A DNA stretch of 64,000 nt, from positions 1,499,001-1,563,000 of the forward strand of contig NZ_CP045369.1 in assembly GCF_009363535.1 (NCBI RefSeq), read 5' to 3'. Below are positions 1 through 8,478 of this stretch, piece after piece. How positions within the stretch are numbered: the stretch's first letter is position 1; each line of letters starts with the position of its first letter. This DNA comes from Microbulbifer sp. THAF38 (lineage in GTDB: Bacteria > Pseudomonadota > Gammaproteobacteria > Pseudomonadales > Cellvibrionaceae). A program made the position numbers and the translations under genes. The notes beneath the pieces are model-generated. The model saw only the letters and a list, made by a program, of their open reading frames with translations. It did no database searches and was not told the origin of the DNA.

Positions 1-239
1 ACTGCCAGAACGATAAACAGAACCCACTGAAGCAGGAAGGCTTGTTGAAAGCTGAGCCACCAGGGCAGGAATTGAAATAGTGGCGAGAGCAATAGAGTTA
101 TGAAAGCGGCCCATAGAGTGGAAATATATAAATATTTATCAGCTTCCCGCGCGACAATTGCCACCAGTTCCGCGTCGGTATGGGTCTCCACTTCCTTGAT
201 GGCTTCGGCCACCTGGCGTTGATAACTGCTACTTAGCAT
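1..239 (-). CDS. TPM-domain membrane protein, partial (3' end outside window)
   Basis: This gene reads off the left edge, so only its first 79 or so codons are present. Its ATG overlaps the stop codon of the upstream TPM gene (TAATG at 241-237), so the two are translationally coupled. The visible N-terminus has no signal peptide. It carries the start of a TPM-type domain (THTDAELVAIVAREADKY, residues 21-38) and then a hydrophobic stretch typical of a membrane segment. LemA followed by one secreted and one cytoplasmic/membrane TPM protein is a common bacterial cluster, and this would be its third gene. The function of such TPM proteins is not settled; roles in envelope maintenance have been suggested. 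Confidence 0.8.
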   Translation of the reverse strand, partial: MLSSSYQRQVAEAIKEVETHTDAELVAIVAREADKYLYISTLWAAFITLLLSPLFQFLPWWLSFQQAFLLQWVLFIVLA

Positions 240-1000
240 TACCATCCTCCCGAAGCGCCTCCTCCGCCAAATCCACCGCCCCCTCCGCTGAAGCCGCCTC
301 CGGTACCACCGCCGGAAAAACCGCCACCTGAATGTCCGGCGCCGAAGCCGCCACTACCATAGTAGCCACCAAAGCGACCGCGCTTGTAATTTCGGCCTTG
401 AACCGGGGAGCTGAGGACAGAGCTGCCGAATAGATGGAGCATTACCAGTAATAGAAATAGACCAACCACAATGGCCAGGCGCCGGTCTTTTTTAGTCTCC
501 ACCGGCTCAGCCACATACTCGTTCTTGGTGGCGGCAATGATGGAGTTCACCCCGGCGTAAACCCCTTTGGCTAAATCGCCTTTCTGGAATTCTGGTAGCA
601 CCTTGGTTTGGATAATATTGGCAGATAGCGCATCGGTAAGCGCGCCCTCCAGACCGTAGCCCACTTCAATGCGGACTTTGCGCTCCTTGGGCGCTATCAA
701 GAAGAGAATCCCGTTATTTTTCTTCTTGTGCCCCAGCTTCCACTCTCTCGCCAATTGATTGGCGTATTCCTCTATGGTGATACCTTGAAGCTCCGGCAGG
801 GTGGCTACTACCAGTTGATTGCTGCTCTCAGACTCATATTGCTGAATCAATTCTGTCAGTTTGTACCTTTCTTCGGCGGTCAGCAGCTCGGCTCTGTCCA
901 CTACTCGCCCAGATAGGGGGGGGAACTGCACCTCGGCCCAGAGCACCATGGCCAGCAGCGGTGTGATGAGTGTCAATAAGGTGAGAGAGGGGCGTGTCAT
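239..1000 (-). CDS. TPM-domain secreted/membrane protein (YgcG-like)
   Basis: A 253-residue protein with an N-terminal signal peptide (residues 1-22). A TPM domain follows at about 25-150, starting FPPLSGRVVDRAELLT and containing the family-typical NGILFLIAPKERKVRIEVGYGLEG. A transmembrane segment lies near 172-190, and the C-terminal tail of about 50 residues is almost entirely glycine and serine. The tail and membrane anchor are usual for the YgcG branch. The gene lies 17 bp downstream of lemA and is coupled by a 1-base overlap to a second TPM gene, so the three probably form one operon. The biochemical function is unknown; TPM domains are thought to act in membrane-associated protein quality control or phosphatase-like roles. 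Confidence 0.85.
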   Translation of the reverse strand: MTRPSLTLLTLITPLLAMVLWAEVQFPPLSGRVVDRAELLTAEERYKLTELIQQYESESSNQLVVATLPELQGITIEEYANQLAREWKLGHKKKNNGILFLIAPKERKVRIEVGYGLEGALTDALSANIIQTKVLPEFQKGDLAKGVYAGVNSIIAATKNEYVAEPVETKKDRRLAIVVGLFLLLVMLHLFGSSVLSSPVQGRNYKRGRFGGYYGSGGFGAGHSGGGFSGGGTGGGFSGGGGGFGGGGASGGW

Positions 1001-1017
1001 AAGGGGTTTCCGACTGC

Positions 1018-1632
1018 CTATTGGAAGTTGACTTCCGGAGCCTTCTCGGCTCCCTCACTGGTAGCCTGGAAGGTTTCCCTAAGTGGCATATCCCGGTAGA
1101 GGAGAGCATGCCAGATACGGCCGGGAAAAGTGCGAATCTCACGGTTGTAGCGCTGCACTGCCTGGATATAATCCCGGCGCGCCACGCTGATGCGATTTTC
1201 GGTGCCTTCGAGCTGAGATTGCAGGCTGAGGAAGTTCTGGTTGGCTTTGAGGTCGGGGTAGCGCTCCACCACAAGCATCAGCCGCGATAGGGCGCTGGAG
1301 AGCTGTGTTTGTGCAGCCTCGAACTGTTGTAGCTTGGCCGGATCGTTGAGTAGCTCACCGTCCAGCTGCAGGGAATTAACCTTGGCGCGCGCTTCGGTAA
1401 CGGCCTGGAGGGTCTCGCGTTCATGGCCGGCGTAGGCTTGAACGGTTTTAACCAAGTTGGGCACCAGGTCTGCGCGGCGTTGGTATTGGTTTTCCACCTG
1501 GGCCCAGGCAGCTTTCACCTGCTCGTCATAGGTGGGGATATTGTTGATGCCGCAGCCACTGATAAAGCCTGCCAGCAGACACAGCAGGGTGCAGCGCCAG
1601 ATTGGCAGGCTGCCACCGGTCGCAGAGGTCAT
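1018..1632 (-). CDS. lemA: LemA family lipoprotein
   Basis: LemA family protein of 204 residues, from the ATG at 1632, which has an AAGGAT ribosome site 8 bases upstream. A longer frame opens at 1737 but adds a stretch unlike the family. The N-terminus is a lipoprotein signal with a cysteine in the context GFISGC, followed by the diagnostic YDEQVKAAWAQVENQYQRR and DLVPNLVKTVQ motifs and a long helical region. The product is expected to be membrane-anchored in the periplasm. It heads an operon with two TPM-domain genes, the usual partners of lemA. No enzymatic activity is known for the family. Confidence 0.9.
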   Translation of the reverse strand: MTSATGGSLPIWRCTLLCLLAGFISGCGINNIPTYDEQVKAAWAQVENQYQRRADLVPNLVKTVQAYAGHERETLQAVTEARAKVNSLQLDGELLNDPAKLQQFEAAQTQLSSALSRLMLVVERYPDLKANQNFLSLQSQLEGTENRISVARRDYIQAVQRYNREIRTFPGRIWHALLYRDMPLRETFQATSEGAEKAPEVNFQ

Positions 1633-1718
1633 ACGGAATATCCTTAATCTTCCGTGAACCAACCAAGAATAGTCCGCCTTAGTTGCAGTGCTAAAGGTGG
1701 CGTAGAGATGGAGCCGAA

Positions 1719-2255
1719 ATGGCACTAAAAGCAACAATTTTCAAAGCCAAGGTGCAAATAGCCGATATGGACCGCGATTACTACGCGGAACACCAGCTGA
1801 CCTTGGCGCGACACCCTTCGGAAACGGATGAGCGCATGATGGTACGCTTATTGGCGTTTGCGCACAATGCGTCCGATGCACTGGAGTTTACCCGAGGTCT
1901 CTCCTCTGATGAGGAAGCGGACTTGTGGCAGAAGAACCTCAGTGGAGAGATCGACCTTTGGATAGAGGTGGGCCTTCCGGCCGAGGAGCGTTTGCGTAAA
2001 GCCAGCAACCGCGCCGGGCAGGTTTTGGTATACAGTTACGGGCGGCGTGCCGCGCCGATCTGGTGGCAAAAGCTGGAAAGTCAGCTCGAGCGCTTTGAAA
2101 ACCTCAGGGTTTACCATCTCGCCGCTGATACCACCGAGCAATTAGCGCAGATGGCCGAGCGCAATATGGATTTCAGTATCACCATTCAAGATGGCCATAT
2201 TTGGCTGGCTGATAACAATCACAATACGGAGATTACTCCGCAAATCTGGAAATAG
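1719..2255 (+). CDS. yaeQ: YaeQ family protein
   Basis: A 178-residue protein matching the YaeQ family along its length: N-terminal MALKATIFKAKVQIADMDR, a central DLWQKNLSGEIDLWIEVG segment and a VYSYGRRAAPIWW motif near residues 107-119. The YaeQ fold is related to PD-(D/E)xK nucleases. E. coli YaeQ was once proposed to compensate for loss of RfaH, but its true function is not established. It lies 14 bp upstream of yajQ and is probably co-transcribed with it. It is transcribed divergently from lemA; the 86-bp gap between the lemA start (1632) and this start must hold both promoters. Confidence 0.9.
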   Translation: MALKATIFKAKVQIADMDRDYYAEHQLTLARHPSETDERMMVRLLAFAHNASDALEFTRGLSSDEEADLWQKNLSGEIDLWIEVGLPAEERLRKASNRAGQVLVYSYGRRAAPIWWQKLESQLERFENLRVYHLAADTTEQLAQMAERNMDFSITIQDGHIWLADNNHNTEITPQIWK

Positions 2256-2269
2256 GAGCAGAGAAATTA

Positions 2270-2752
2270 ATGCCTTCTTTTGACATTGTATCTGAAGTGG
2301 ATAAGCACCAGCTGACCAACGCTGTAGATCAGGTAAACCGCACTGTCATCAATCGCTTTGACTTTAAAGGCGTGGATGCGGAAGTGGAGATGAGTGATTT
2401 TTCCCTGGTGGTGCGCGCCGAAGCCGATATGCAGGTAGACCAAATGGTGGATATGTTGCGCGGTGCTTTGATTAAGTGTGATATCGATCCATTAGCGATG
2501 GACGTGGGTGAAAAAGAGCAGTCTGGCAAGCAGGTCAAAGTGGGTATCACCCTGAAAAATGGCCTCGACAAAGAACTGTCAAAAAAAATCGTTAAGCTAA
2601 TCAAAGATGAAAAACTCAAGGTGCAAGCGGCTATTCAGGGCGAGCAGGTGCGGGTTACCGGCAAAAAGCGCGATGATCTGCAGCAGGTGATTGCCCTTCT
2701 ACGTGGTAAAGAGCTTGAGCAGCCGCTGCAATTTAACAACTTCCGCGATTAA
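2270..2752 (+). CDS. yajQ: YajQ family nucleotide-binding protein
   Basis: A 160-residue protein, full length for the family. It has the N-terminal MPSFDIVSEVD, the central KKIVKLIKDEKLKVQAAIQG, the RVTGKKRDDLQ motif and the C-terminal QFNNFRD, all near-identical to E. coli YajQ. YajQ has two tandem ferredoxin-like lobes. Family members bind nucleotides, and in Xanthomonas and Pseudomonas a homologue binds cyclic di-GMP and acts as a transcriptional co-regulator; whether this copy does so is inference. A ribosome site (AGGAGCAGAGAA) lies just upstream of the ATG. It follows yaeQ closely, and a GTG-started secreted protein gene follows after 11 bp. Confidence 0.95.
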   Translation: MPSFDIVSEVDKHQLTNAVDQVNRTVINRFDFKGVDAEVEMSDFSLVVRAEADMQVDQMVDMLRGALIKCDIDPLAMDVGEKEQSGKQVKVGITLKNGLDKELSKKIVKLIKDEKLKVQAAIQGEQVRVTGKKRDDLQQVIALLRGKELEQPLQFNNFRD

Positions 2753-2763
2753 TTGGTTCTTCA

Positions 2764-3699
2764 GTGATTAAACGTTTTCTCTTCAGTATTACTCTTGTGT
2801 TGCTCTCGCCTCTGGCGGCAGCAGTGGAAATTACCCCCGCAAAGCTGCAGGCCAGCTATTGGGTGGATAACAGCGAAGGGCTGGACATTTCGGGCTTAAG
2901 CTTTTGTGCCGGCAAGTTGCTGGCAGTTTCCGACAAGGACTCTGGAGAGGTTTACGCTTTGGAGATAGATGGCGATCGCGCCGAGCTGCGCTCCCATCTA
3001 CTTCTCGCCGATCTGGGTATCCCCAGTAAGGATCAGACGGGGAGTTTATGGGTCGCCCTTACTGAGTTCTTCCGGCCTGCTGATGAGCTGGACTTCGAAG
3101 GTATCAGCTGTGCCGATGGCACCATTCACCTGGTGAGCGAGCATTACAACCGTATCGCCAATGTGGATGCTCAGGGTAGGGCGATTTGGCAGGAGCATAT
3201 CTGGTCGCCAAAAGCCAGGGAGCAGGGCTATCTGCAAAAGCCCAACGCTTCCAGCGAGGGATTGGTCAAGGCCGGTGATACCTTTTGGGTGGCAATGGAG
3301 CGCGATCCTCGTGGTTTACTGCGGCTAAGTGCTAATGGCGAGGTCAGAACATTTACCCTGCCGCCGGTTACTGGATTGGACTTTTATGGGCGCTCAGAAG
3401 ATCTGACCGGTCTTGATTATTATGACGGGGGCCTGTTCACCTTGGAGCGCAATGCCCACGCAGTATGTCGCAGGGAACTCTCAAGCTTAAAAGCCCAGTG
3501 GTGTGTGGATTATCGCGCGTTAGAGGAGTCTCCCGAACGGATTTACGAAGAAACCCGTTATGGCAAGGGAGAAGGGTTAGCAGTCAATTCCCAGGGCATT
3601 TTCGTTGTATTGGATAATAATAATGTCGGCCGTGCTCAGGCGCCGGAGGACAAACGCGCCTTATTGCTGCATCTAGCCTTCCCTGAGAGTAATCATTAG
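2764..3699 (+). CDS. Secreted phytase-esterase-like protein, copy 1
   Basis: A 311-residue protein with a GTG start and a clear signal peptide (MIKRFLFSITLVLLSPLAAA). The mature part has repeated DFEGISC, SEGLVKAGDTFWVAMERDP and GKGEGLAV patches. These resemble the 'esterase-like activity of phytase' / SdiA-regulated beta-propeller families, in which acidic residues in such loops bind calcium. The assignment is by motif feel only. Paired cysteines suggest a periplasmic or exported location. A closely similar second copy lies directly downstream at 3886, so this is a tandem duplication. The substrate is unknown. Confidence 0.6.
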   Translation: MIKRFLFSITLVLLSPLAAAVEITPAKLQASYWVDNSEGLDISGLSFCAGKLLAVSDKDSGEVYALEIDGDRAELRSHLLLADLGIPSKDQTGSLWVALTEFFRPADELDFEGISCADGTIHLVSEHYNRIANVDAQGRAIWQEHIWSPKAREQGYLQKPNASSEGLVKAGDTFWVAMERDPRGLLRLSANGEVRTFTLPPVTGLDFYGRSEDLTGLDYYDGGLFTLERNAHAVCRRELSSLKAQWCVDYRALEESPERIYEETRYGKGEGLAVNSQGIFVVLDNNNVGRAQAPEDKRALLLHLAFPESNH

Positions 3700-3885
3700 A
3701 GCCTACAAGCACTATCTTTATGACTTCAAAGAGAAGTGCAATTTTTGGCACTGGTGCTGTCGCGTTTGGGGCTTGTCAATTCTGGGCTGAGGGAGCACAA
3801 AGACTGTAGTTAGTGCTCGCGTCTGTGAAAACCGCCGCAAAATGCAATCATTGCCTCTTACCTTAGCCTTTTAATAGGAGTGACT

Positions 3886-4824
3886 GTGATTAAGCGCCTC
3901 CTCCTTTGCGTGTTTTTTGTATTGGTGCCATCCCTGGGGATGGCTACAGAAATTATTCCCGCCAAAAAACTCAATCATTACTGGGTAAGCGCCAGTGCCG
4001 GGCTGAGTATCTCTGGTTTAACTTTTTGTGATGGCAAACTTTTTACGATTTCTGATAAAAAATCAGAAGAGATTTATGAGATTGTCGTGGAGGGGCGGCG
4101 CGCTGAGTTGGAGTCTTATTTGACCCTCTATGGGCTTGGTGCTCCGAAAAAAGATAGGCCCACAAACTTTTGGCACTTTTTACTGGATCTTACCCGACCA
4201 GCTGCGGCAATGGACTTTGAGGCAATCAGCTGTGTAGATAATAAATTTTATTTGCTGAGCGAGCGCTATAACCGTATTGCAGAAATCAATATGCAAGGTG
4301 AGGGCCATTGGTTGGAAAATATGTGGTCGTCCACAGCAAAAGCGCAAGGTTATTTAAAAGGGTATAACCTTTCAGGTGTGGGCTTGCAGAAGATCGGCGA
4401 TGACTTCTGGATTGGGCTGGAGAGCGATCCCCGCGGTCTGGTAAAGATCGGTCCCAAGAAGAGCGTGCAGATTTTCAAGTTGCCGCCAGTCACAGGGTTG
4501 AACTTTCGAGGACAATCAGAAAATTTAGCGGCGCTCTATTACTATGATGGTGCCCTGTTTACCCTAGAGCCAAATGCTTATGCCGTGTGTCGAAGGGAGT
4601 TGCCAAGTTTGAAAGCACAGTGGTGCCTGGATTATTGGGAGCAGGAAAACTCCTCTGAGCTCAGATACGAAGTGTCCCGTACTGGCGGTAAAGGGGATGG
4701 GTTGGCGGTGAATGAACAGGGTATTTTTATCGTGTTTGACAACGATAATATTAGCCGCATCCACGATCCTCAGGATCGGAGGGGGCTTTTGTTACAACTG
4801 GCTTTTCCCGAGGGGGCGCAGTAG
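3886..4824 (+). CDS. Secreted phytase-esterase-like protein, copy 2
   Basis: Paralogue of the gene at 2764, with matching blocks throughout: KLKAQWCLDYW against KAQWCVDY, NAYAVCRRELPSLKAQWC, and GKGDGLAVNEQGIF. The signal peptide is similar. A GTG at 3880 overlaps the AGGAG ribosome site, whereas the GTG at 3886 has proper spacing and gives the same MIKR start as copy 1, so 3886 is preferred. The product has 312 residues. The two copies have diverged well beyond recent duplication, and this copy has more lysine and AT-richer codons. The 180-bp spacer upstream may hold its own promoter. The next gene starts at the base after its stop. Confidence 0.6.
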   Translation: MIKRLLLCVFFVLVPSLGMATEIIPAKKLNHYWVSASAGLSISGLTFCDGKLFTISDKKSEEIYEIVVEGRRAELESYLTLYGLGAPKKDRPTNFWHFLLDLTRPAAAMDFEAISCVDNKFYLLSERYNRIAEINMQGEGHWLENMWSSTAKAQGYLKGYNLSGVGLQKIGDDFWIGLESDPRGLVKIGPKKSVQIFKLPPVTGLNFRGQSENLAALYYYDGALFTLEPNAYAVCRRELPSLKAQWCLDYWEQENSSELRYEVSRTGGKGDGLAVNEQGIFIVFDNDNISRIHDPQDRRGLLLQLAFPEGAQ

Positions 4825-5418
4825 GTGGTAGTTGAGAAGTTACCTGTTCTATTGGAGGAAATTCGCGCTTGTCGCCTCTGTGAGGATCACCTGCCTTTAG
4901 GCCCCAATCCGGTGCTGCGTGCAGCGGCATCTGCGCGCCTGTTGATCGTAGGGCAGGCGCCGGGGACCAAGGTCCACGCCACCAGTATTCCCTGGAATGA
5001 CCCTTCCGGCGATCGCCTGCGCGAGTGGTTATCGATTGATAGAGATACCTTCTATAACGAATCCCAGATTGCCATTATCCCCATGGGTTTCTGCTATCCC
5101 GGGCGCGGTAAGGGGGGCGATCTGCCACCGCGCCCTGAGTGTGCTGCAACCTGGCACAAGCGCCTGCTGCTACAGTTGCCTCACTTGCAACTGACACTAT
5201 TGGTGGGACAATACGCCCAGCGCCACTACCTGCCGCACTGGTATGGCAGCATTACTGAGAATGTACGCCATTACCGCGATGCTCTGCCAGCGGGATATTT
5301 TCCTTTACCGCACCCCAGCCCACGCAATACGTTATGGCTGCGGCGCAGGCCCTGGTTTGAGGAAGAGGTAGTGCCCGAGTTGCAAAAATACGTAAAAAAG
5401 ATTTTGAAGGTTAGATAA
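4825..5418 (+). CDS. Uracil-DNA glycosylase-like protein (family 4/5-type fold)
   Basis: A 197-residue protein with a GTG start directly abutting the previous stop codon. It shows the uracil-DNA glycosylase superfamily pattern: motif 1 [19 protein letters not shown] (about 35-53), a following [11 protein letters not shown], and motif 2 [16 protein letters not shown] (about 158-173). The N-terminal CRLC pair recalls the iron-sulfur ligands of family 4 enzymes, but the full four-cysteine set is not evident. It is distinct from classical Ung, which is encoded immediately downstream with a TAATG overlap. A base-excision repair or nucleic-acid role is likely; substrate preference cannot be read from the sequence. 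Confidence 0.8.
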   Translation: MVVEKLPVLLEEIRACRLCEDHLPLGPNPVLRAAASARLLIVGQAPGTKVHATSIPWNDPSGDRLREWLSIDRDTFYNESQIAIIPMGFCYPGRGKGGDLPPRPECAATWHKRLLLQLPHLQLTLLVGQYAQRHYLPHWYGSITENVRHYRDALPAGYFPLPHPSPRNTLWLRRRPWFEEEVVPELQKYVKKILKVR

Positions 5419-6140
5419 TGCCGGTTCCGGACAAAATTAAGATCCACCCCTCCTGGTACGATGTATTGGGCGAAGAGTTCAAGAAGCCCTATATGGCCGA
5501 GTTGCGCCAATTTTTGCGGGGAGAAAAAGAGGCTGGTAAGTGTATCTATCCACCAGGTGGACAGATTTTCAATGCCTTTAACTCCACTCCATTTGATCAG
5601 GTGAAAGTGGTGATTCTGGGGCAGGACCCCTATCACGGTGTGGGCCAGGCGCATGGCTTGTGTTTTTCTGTTATGCCCGGCGTGCGTATCCCGCCATCGC
5701 TACAGAATATTTACAAAGAATTGCACTCTGATATGGGGATACCCCCTGCGCACCACGGTTGCCTACAACCCTGGGCAGAGCAAGGAGTGCTGCTACTCAA
5801 TGCCACGCTCACTGTAGAGGACAGCAAGGCTGGCGCCCACCAGGGCCGCGGTTGGGAGCAGTTTACCGATGCCGCTATCCATAAACTGGCGGAAGAGCGC
5901 GAGGGCCTGGTGTTTGTACTCTGGGGTAGTTACGCGCAGAAGAAAGGCGGTTTTATTGATCGCAATAAGCATCTGGTACTACGCGCCCCTCATCCATCCC
6001 CCCTCTCAGCCCACCGTGGTTTTTTTGGCACCAAACCTTTCTCTCAAGCGAATCACTGGCTACAAGAACGCGGTGAGAAGCCTATTGAGTGGGCCCTGCC
6101 TGAGGCAAATCAGTTAAAAAGAGTGGCAATAGAAATCTAA
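5418..6140 (+). CDS. ung: Uracil-DNA glycosylase (family 1)
   Basis: Classical Ung of 240 residues that removes uracil from DNA as the first step of base-excision repair. The water-activating aspartate motif GQDPYHG (about 74-80) and the histidine loop [11 protein letters not shown] (about 193-203) are both intact, and the [12 protein letters not shown] segment is typical. The start overlaps the stop of the upstream glycosylase-like gene by one base, so two members of the same superfamily are translationally coupled. A strong hairpin at 6185-6213 lies between this gene and the convergent LysR gene. Confidence 0.97.
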   Translation: MPVPDKIKIHPSWYDVLGEEFKKPYMAELRQFLRGEKEAGKCIYPPGGQIFNAFNSTPFDQVKVVILGQDPYHGVGQAHGLCFSVMPGVRIPPSLQNIYKELHSDMGIPPAHHGCLQPWAEQGVLLLNATLTVEDSKAGAHQGRGWEQFTDAAIHKLAEEREGLVFVLWGSYAQKKGGFIDRNKHLVLRAPHPSPLSAHRGFFGTKPFSQANHWLQERGEKPIEWALPEANQLKRVAIEI

Positions 6141-6184
6141 ACGCTAAGATTTCTGCGATAAAAATCACCTCTCAAAATACAGCT

Positions 6185-6213
6185 CCAGCTTACGATCGTT
6201 AAGGGTAAGCTGG
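6185..6213. terminator. Hairpin between ung and convergent LysR gene
   Basis: A perfect 9-bp inverted repeat, CCAGCTTAC and GTAAGCTGG, with an 11-base loop. It lies 45 bp after ung. There is no T-run on either side, so it may act in RNA stability or as a weak terminator rather than a classical intrinsic one. The rest of the 290-bp interval 6141-6430 shows no gene. Confidence 0.5.
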
Positions 6214-6430
6214 GTATATTGAGTCAATTAACCTGAGCGATATTTTTAAGTGTTTGAGGATATTTCTAGCAATATCTTTGCGCTGGTGTATTTAAGTGCT
6301 TGAGAAACTCCCCCTCCCAGATGGCTGGTTTTTCTCTGAGGAACTCTAATTACAAAGAATGTTGCCTTTTGAGTTGCACTTATTAGTGAGCTCTTATGAG
6401 GATTTGGTGTAGCTTTAATATTAAGTGAGG

Positions 6431-7474
6431 CTAGGTTAAAAATTCAGCATCAAATGCTCTTAGGGAGTGTGCAGGTGACAATGTAGAGAAAGGGGGGATT
6501 AAGTAGTTGCCCATGTAGGTTTCACTTTTCTTTTCTTCTCCTCTTTTCGTGTTGCTAGATACTCCAATTAAATAATTTTTTTCCTCTTTGAGGAAGTCTA
6601 GCAATGCAGCGAGTTTCTTAGGTTTGTTGAGCCCCTGCCTGTAAACGGCATGAATATCCATTGGTGGAACATGCCAGTCTGGAAGAATATTAACAAGTGA
6701 GCCTTTGTCTAGCTCTTCCATAATGTTGTTGATTGGTAGTTGCGCAATTCCCAGCCCATTGACTGCCGCATTTTTTAGTGCAGTAACATTGGCGCAAAAG
6801 AAATTTCCATTAACGGGTACAGTCATTGTCGATTGCTCGGAACTTAGCGCCCGTTCGGTATCTCCAGGATTGAATTGAAACCTCAGGCAGTTATGGCTTA
6901 TTAGGTCATTGGGTTGCTGGGGTGTTCCCTGTGTAATGAGATATTCAGAGCTGGCTACGAGAACTCGTGTAGAACTACCAAGCTTGCTGGAAATGAGGCG
7001 CTCATCGTGTATGTCGCCAACACGAAACGCGAGGTCAATGCCTTGGGAAAAGAGATCTTCAAAGTCGTGAGTGAGGTTTAGGGAGACGGTAATTTTTGGG
7101 CAGCGCTTCAAAAAAGTGGGTAAAACCCTCTTGGAGAGAAATTCACCCAGAGCTGGCGGGGCTGAGATTCGCAATAAGCCCTGGACCTGCTGATCCATCA
7201 CCAGCACATCGTTTTGCATAGTTTTAAAGTCTTCCATCAAATGCAGAGCCCGATCATAGGCAATAGCCCCCACTTCTGTCAGTGCAACACGCCGGGTAGT
7301 GCGATCCAATAGTTTGGCTTTGAGGTGGGAATCCAGCTTTGGAACCTCCTTACTAACGGTCGACTTAGGGAGTCCCAGCTGATCTGCAGCCAGTGACAGA
7401 TTTAAGGTTCTACAGACATGGACAAAAACGGATAAAGTTCTAAAGCGAATTGTTTCCAATTCGCGAATATTCAT
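6431..7474 (-). CDS. LysR family transcriptional regulator
   Basis: A 347-residue LysR-type regulator. The N-terminal winged helix-turn-helix (about 10-68) includes LNLSLAADQLGLPKSTVSKEVPKLDSHL and RTTRRVALTEVG, and the substrate-binding domain spans about 95-300. A tail of roughly 40 residues after LLDFLKEEKNYL is longer than usual for the family, looks non-conserved, and may be a decayed or read-through end. It is transcribed divergently from a short-chain dehydrogenase gene with 84 bp between starts, the classic arrangement of a LysR regulator and its target. That target is now frameshifted. Confidence 0.88.
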   Translation of the reverse strand: MNIRELETIRFRTLSVFVHVCRTLNLSLAADQLGLPKSTVSKEVPKLDSHLKAKLLDRTTRRVALTEVGAIAYDRALHLMEDFKTMQNDVLVMDQQVQGLLRISAPPALGEFLSKRVLPTFLKRCPKITVSLNLTHDFEDLFSQGIDLAFRVGDIHDERLISSKLGSSTRVLVASSEYLITQGTPQQPNDLISHNCLRFQFNPGDTERALSSEQSTMTVPVNGNFFCANVTALKNAAVNGLGIAQLPINNIMEELDKGSLVNILPDWHVPPMDIHAVYRQGLNKPKKLAALLDFLKEEKNYLIGVSSNTKRGEEKKSETYMGNYLIPPFSTLSPAHSLRAFDAEFLT

Positions 7475-7498
7475 TTTCTTTTTATATAATTGTTTCCA
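7448..7498. promoter_or_regulatory. Candidate operator: two 11-bp direct repeats in LysR/SDR region
   Basis: The sequence AATTGTTTCCA occurs at 7448-7458 and again at 7488-7498, exactly 40 bp apart (about four helical turns). One copy lies inside the first codons of the LysR gene and one lies in the divergent intergenic region. This spacing would put two bound proteins on the same DNA face. That they are LysR sites is inference. Confidence 0.35.
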
Positions 7499-7558
7499 TT
7501 TGCTCGAAGAATAGGATGCTCCTGTGTTCGAAGCAACCTAACTCACAGGAGATTTACC

Positions 7559-8286
7559 ATGTCTAACGATCGAATTGCATTGATCACCGGTTCAAATCGA
7601 GGAATTGGTCTGGAGGCTGCCAAGCAGCTTTCCGACCAGAAAGTCAAAGTAATCCTGTCTGGTCGAGACAAAGCTAAATTGGAGGCCGTTCAAGCTAATT
7701 GGAATGGCAAGGTGGCACCAATTGATATTATTGAGCTGGATTTTACCAAAGTTGAAGATAGGGCACGAGCTGCCCAAAAAATTGCGGAACAATATGGTCG
7801 GCTGGATATTCTGGTGAACAACGCCGGTGTTATCGTTGAGGGGAGTGAGGCCAGAACAACAGTGAAACAGTTTCATAGGAGGATCTGCACACCATTTTGG
7901 CGTTAATGTATTCGCTCAAATTGGTCTAACGCAAGATCTTCTGTCGCTGCTAAAGAAGAGTAAAGCTGGTCGTATCGTGAACGTGAGTAGTATTCTGGGT
8001 TCTTTAGCTGTGAATGCTGATCAGAACTCTGGCTGGAGTGCAGTGAAGCCCTTCGCTTACAATGCCTCAAAGGCTGCGCTCAATATCTTTACAGTGTCTT
8101 TGAGCCAAAGTCTTGCAGAAACAGGTATTAAGGTAAATAGCGCACACCCAGGATGGGTTAAAACCGATTTGCGCGGCGCCAATGGATGTGAGCGAAGGGG
8201 CGAGAACTGTTGTGGAGCTTGCCTTGATTGATAGTGATGGTCCTAATGGTCAATTTATTCACCTTGGTGAAGAGCAGCCCTGGTAA
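7559..8286 (+). pseudogene. Short-chain dehydrogenase/reductase, two frameshifts
   Basis: The reading frame starts at the ATG at 7559 after a CACAGGAGA ribosome site. It encodes a short-chain dehydrogenase with the cofactor motif TGSNRGIG, the NNAG motif and the catalytic YNASK. It is broken twice. Between about 7870 and 7893 the frame must shift to read FGVNVFAQIGLTQ onward, and near 8165-8190 it must shift again to read DVSEGARTVVELALIDSDG and end in EEQPW at 8286. Conserved residues continue across both breaks, so the gene decayed recently or the sequence has errors. The intact protein would be about 240 residues and resembles carbonyl reductase-like members. It faces the LysR regulator. 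Confidence 0.8.
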
Positions 8287-8478
8287 ATAGCTGAAGTATT
8301 AGCTGCGTAGTTTTCAGAGCCCCCGTATTTATTAATTTTAAAATAGGTATGGGGCCTTTGGTTTGTTGGGTGACTGTTGATTTTTCTGTAAAGCAGGTTT
8401 CTTAAAATCTTTGGCCCACTAAAAATAATTTTCAGGAGTTATTCAGAGGCCCCCTTATGTGCTTAACGGCTTATGTGC

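Noticed and set aside
834..1274. Large frames antisense to or shifted from lemA and other core genes
   Set aside because: They are shadows of real genes with no independent support.
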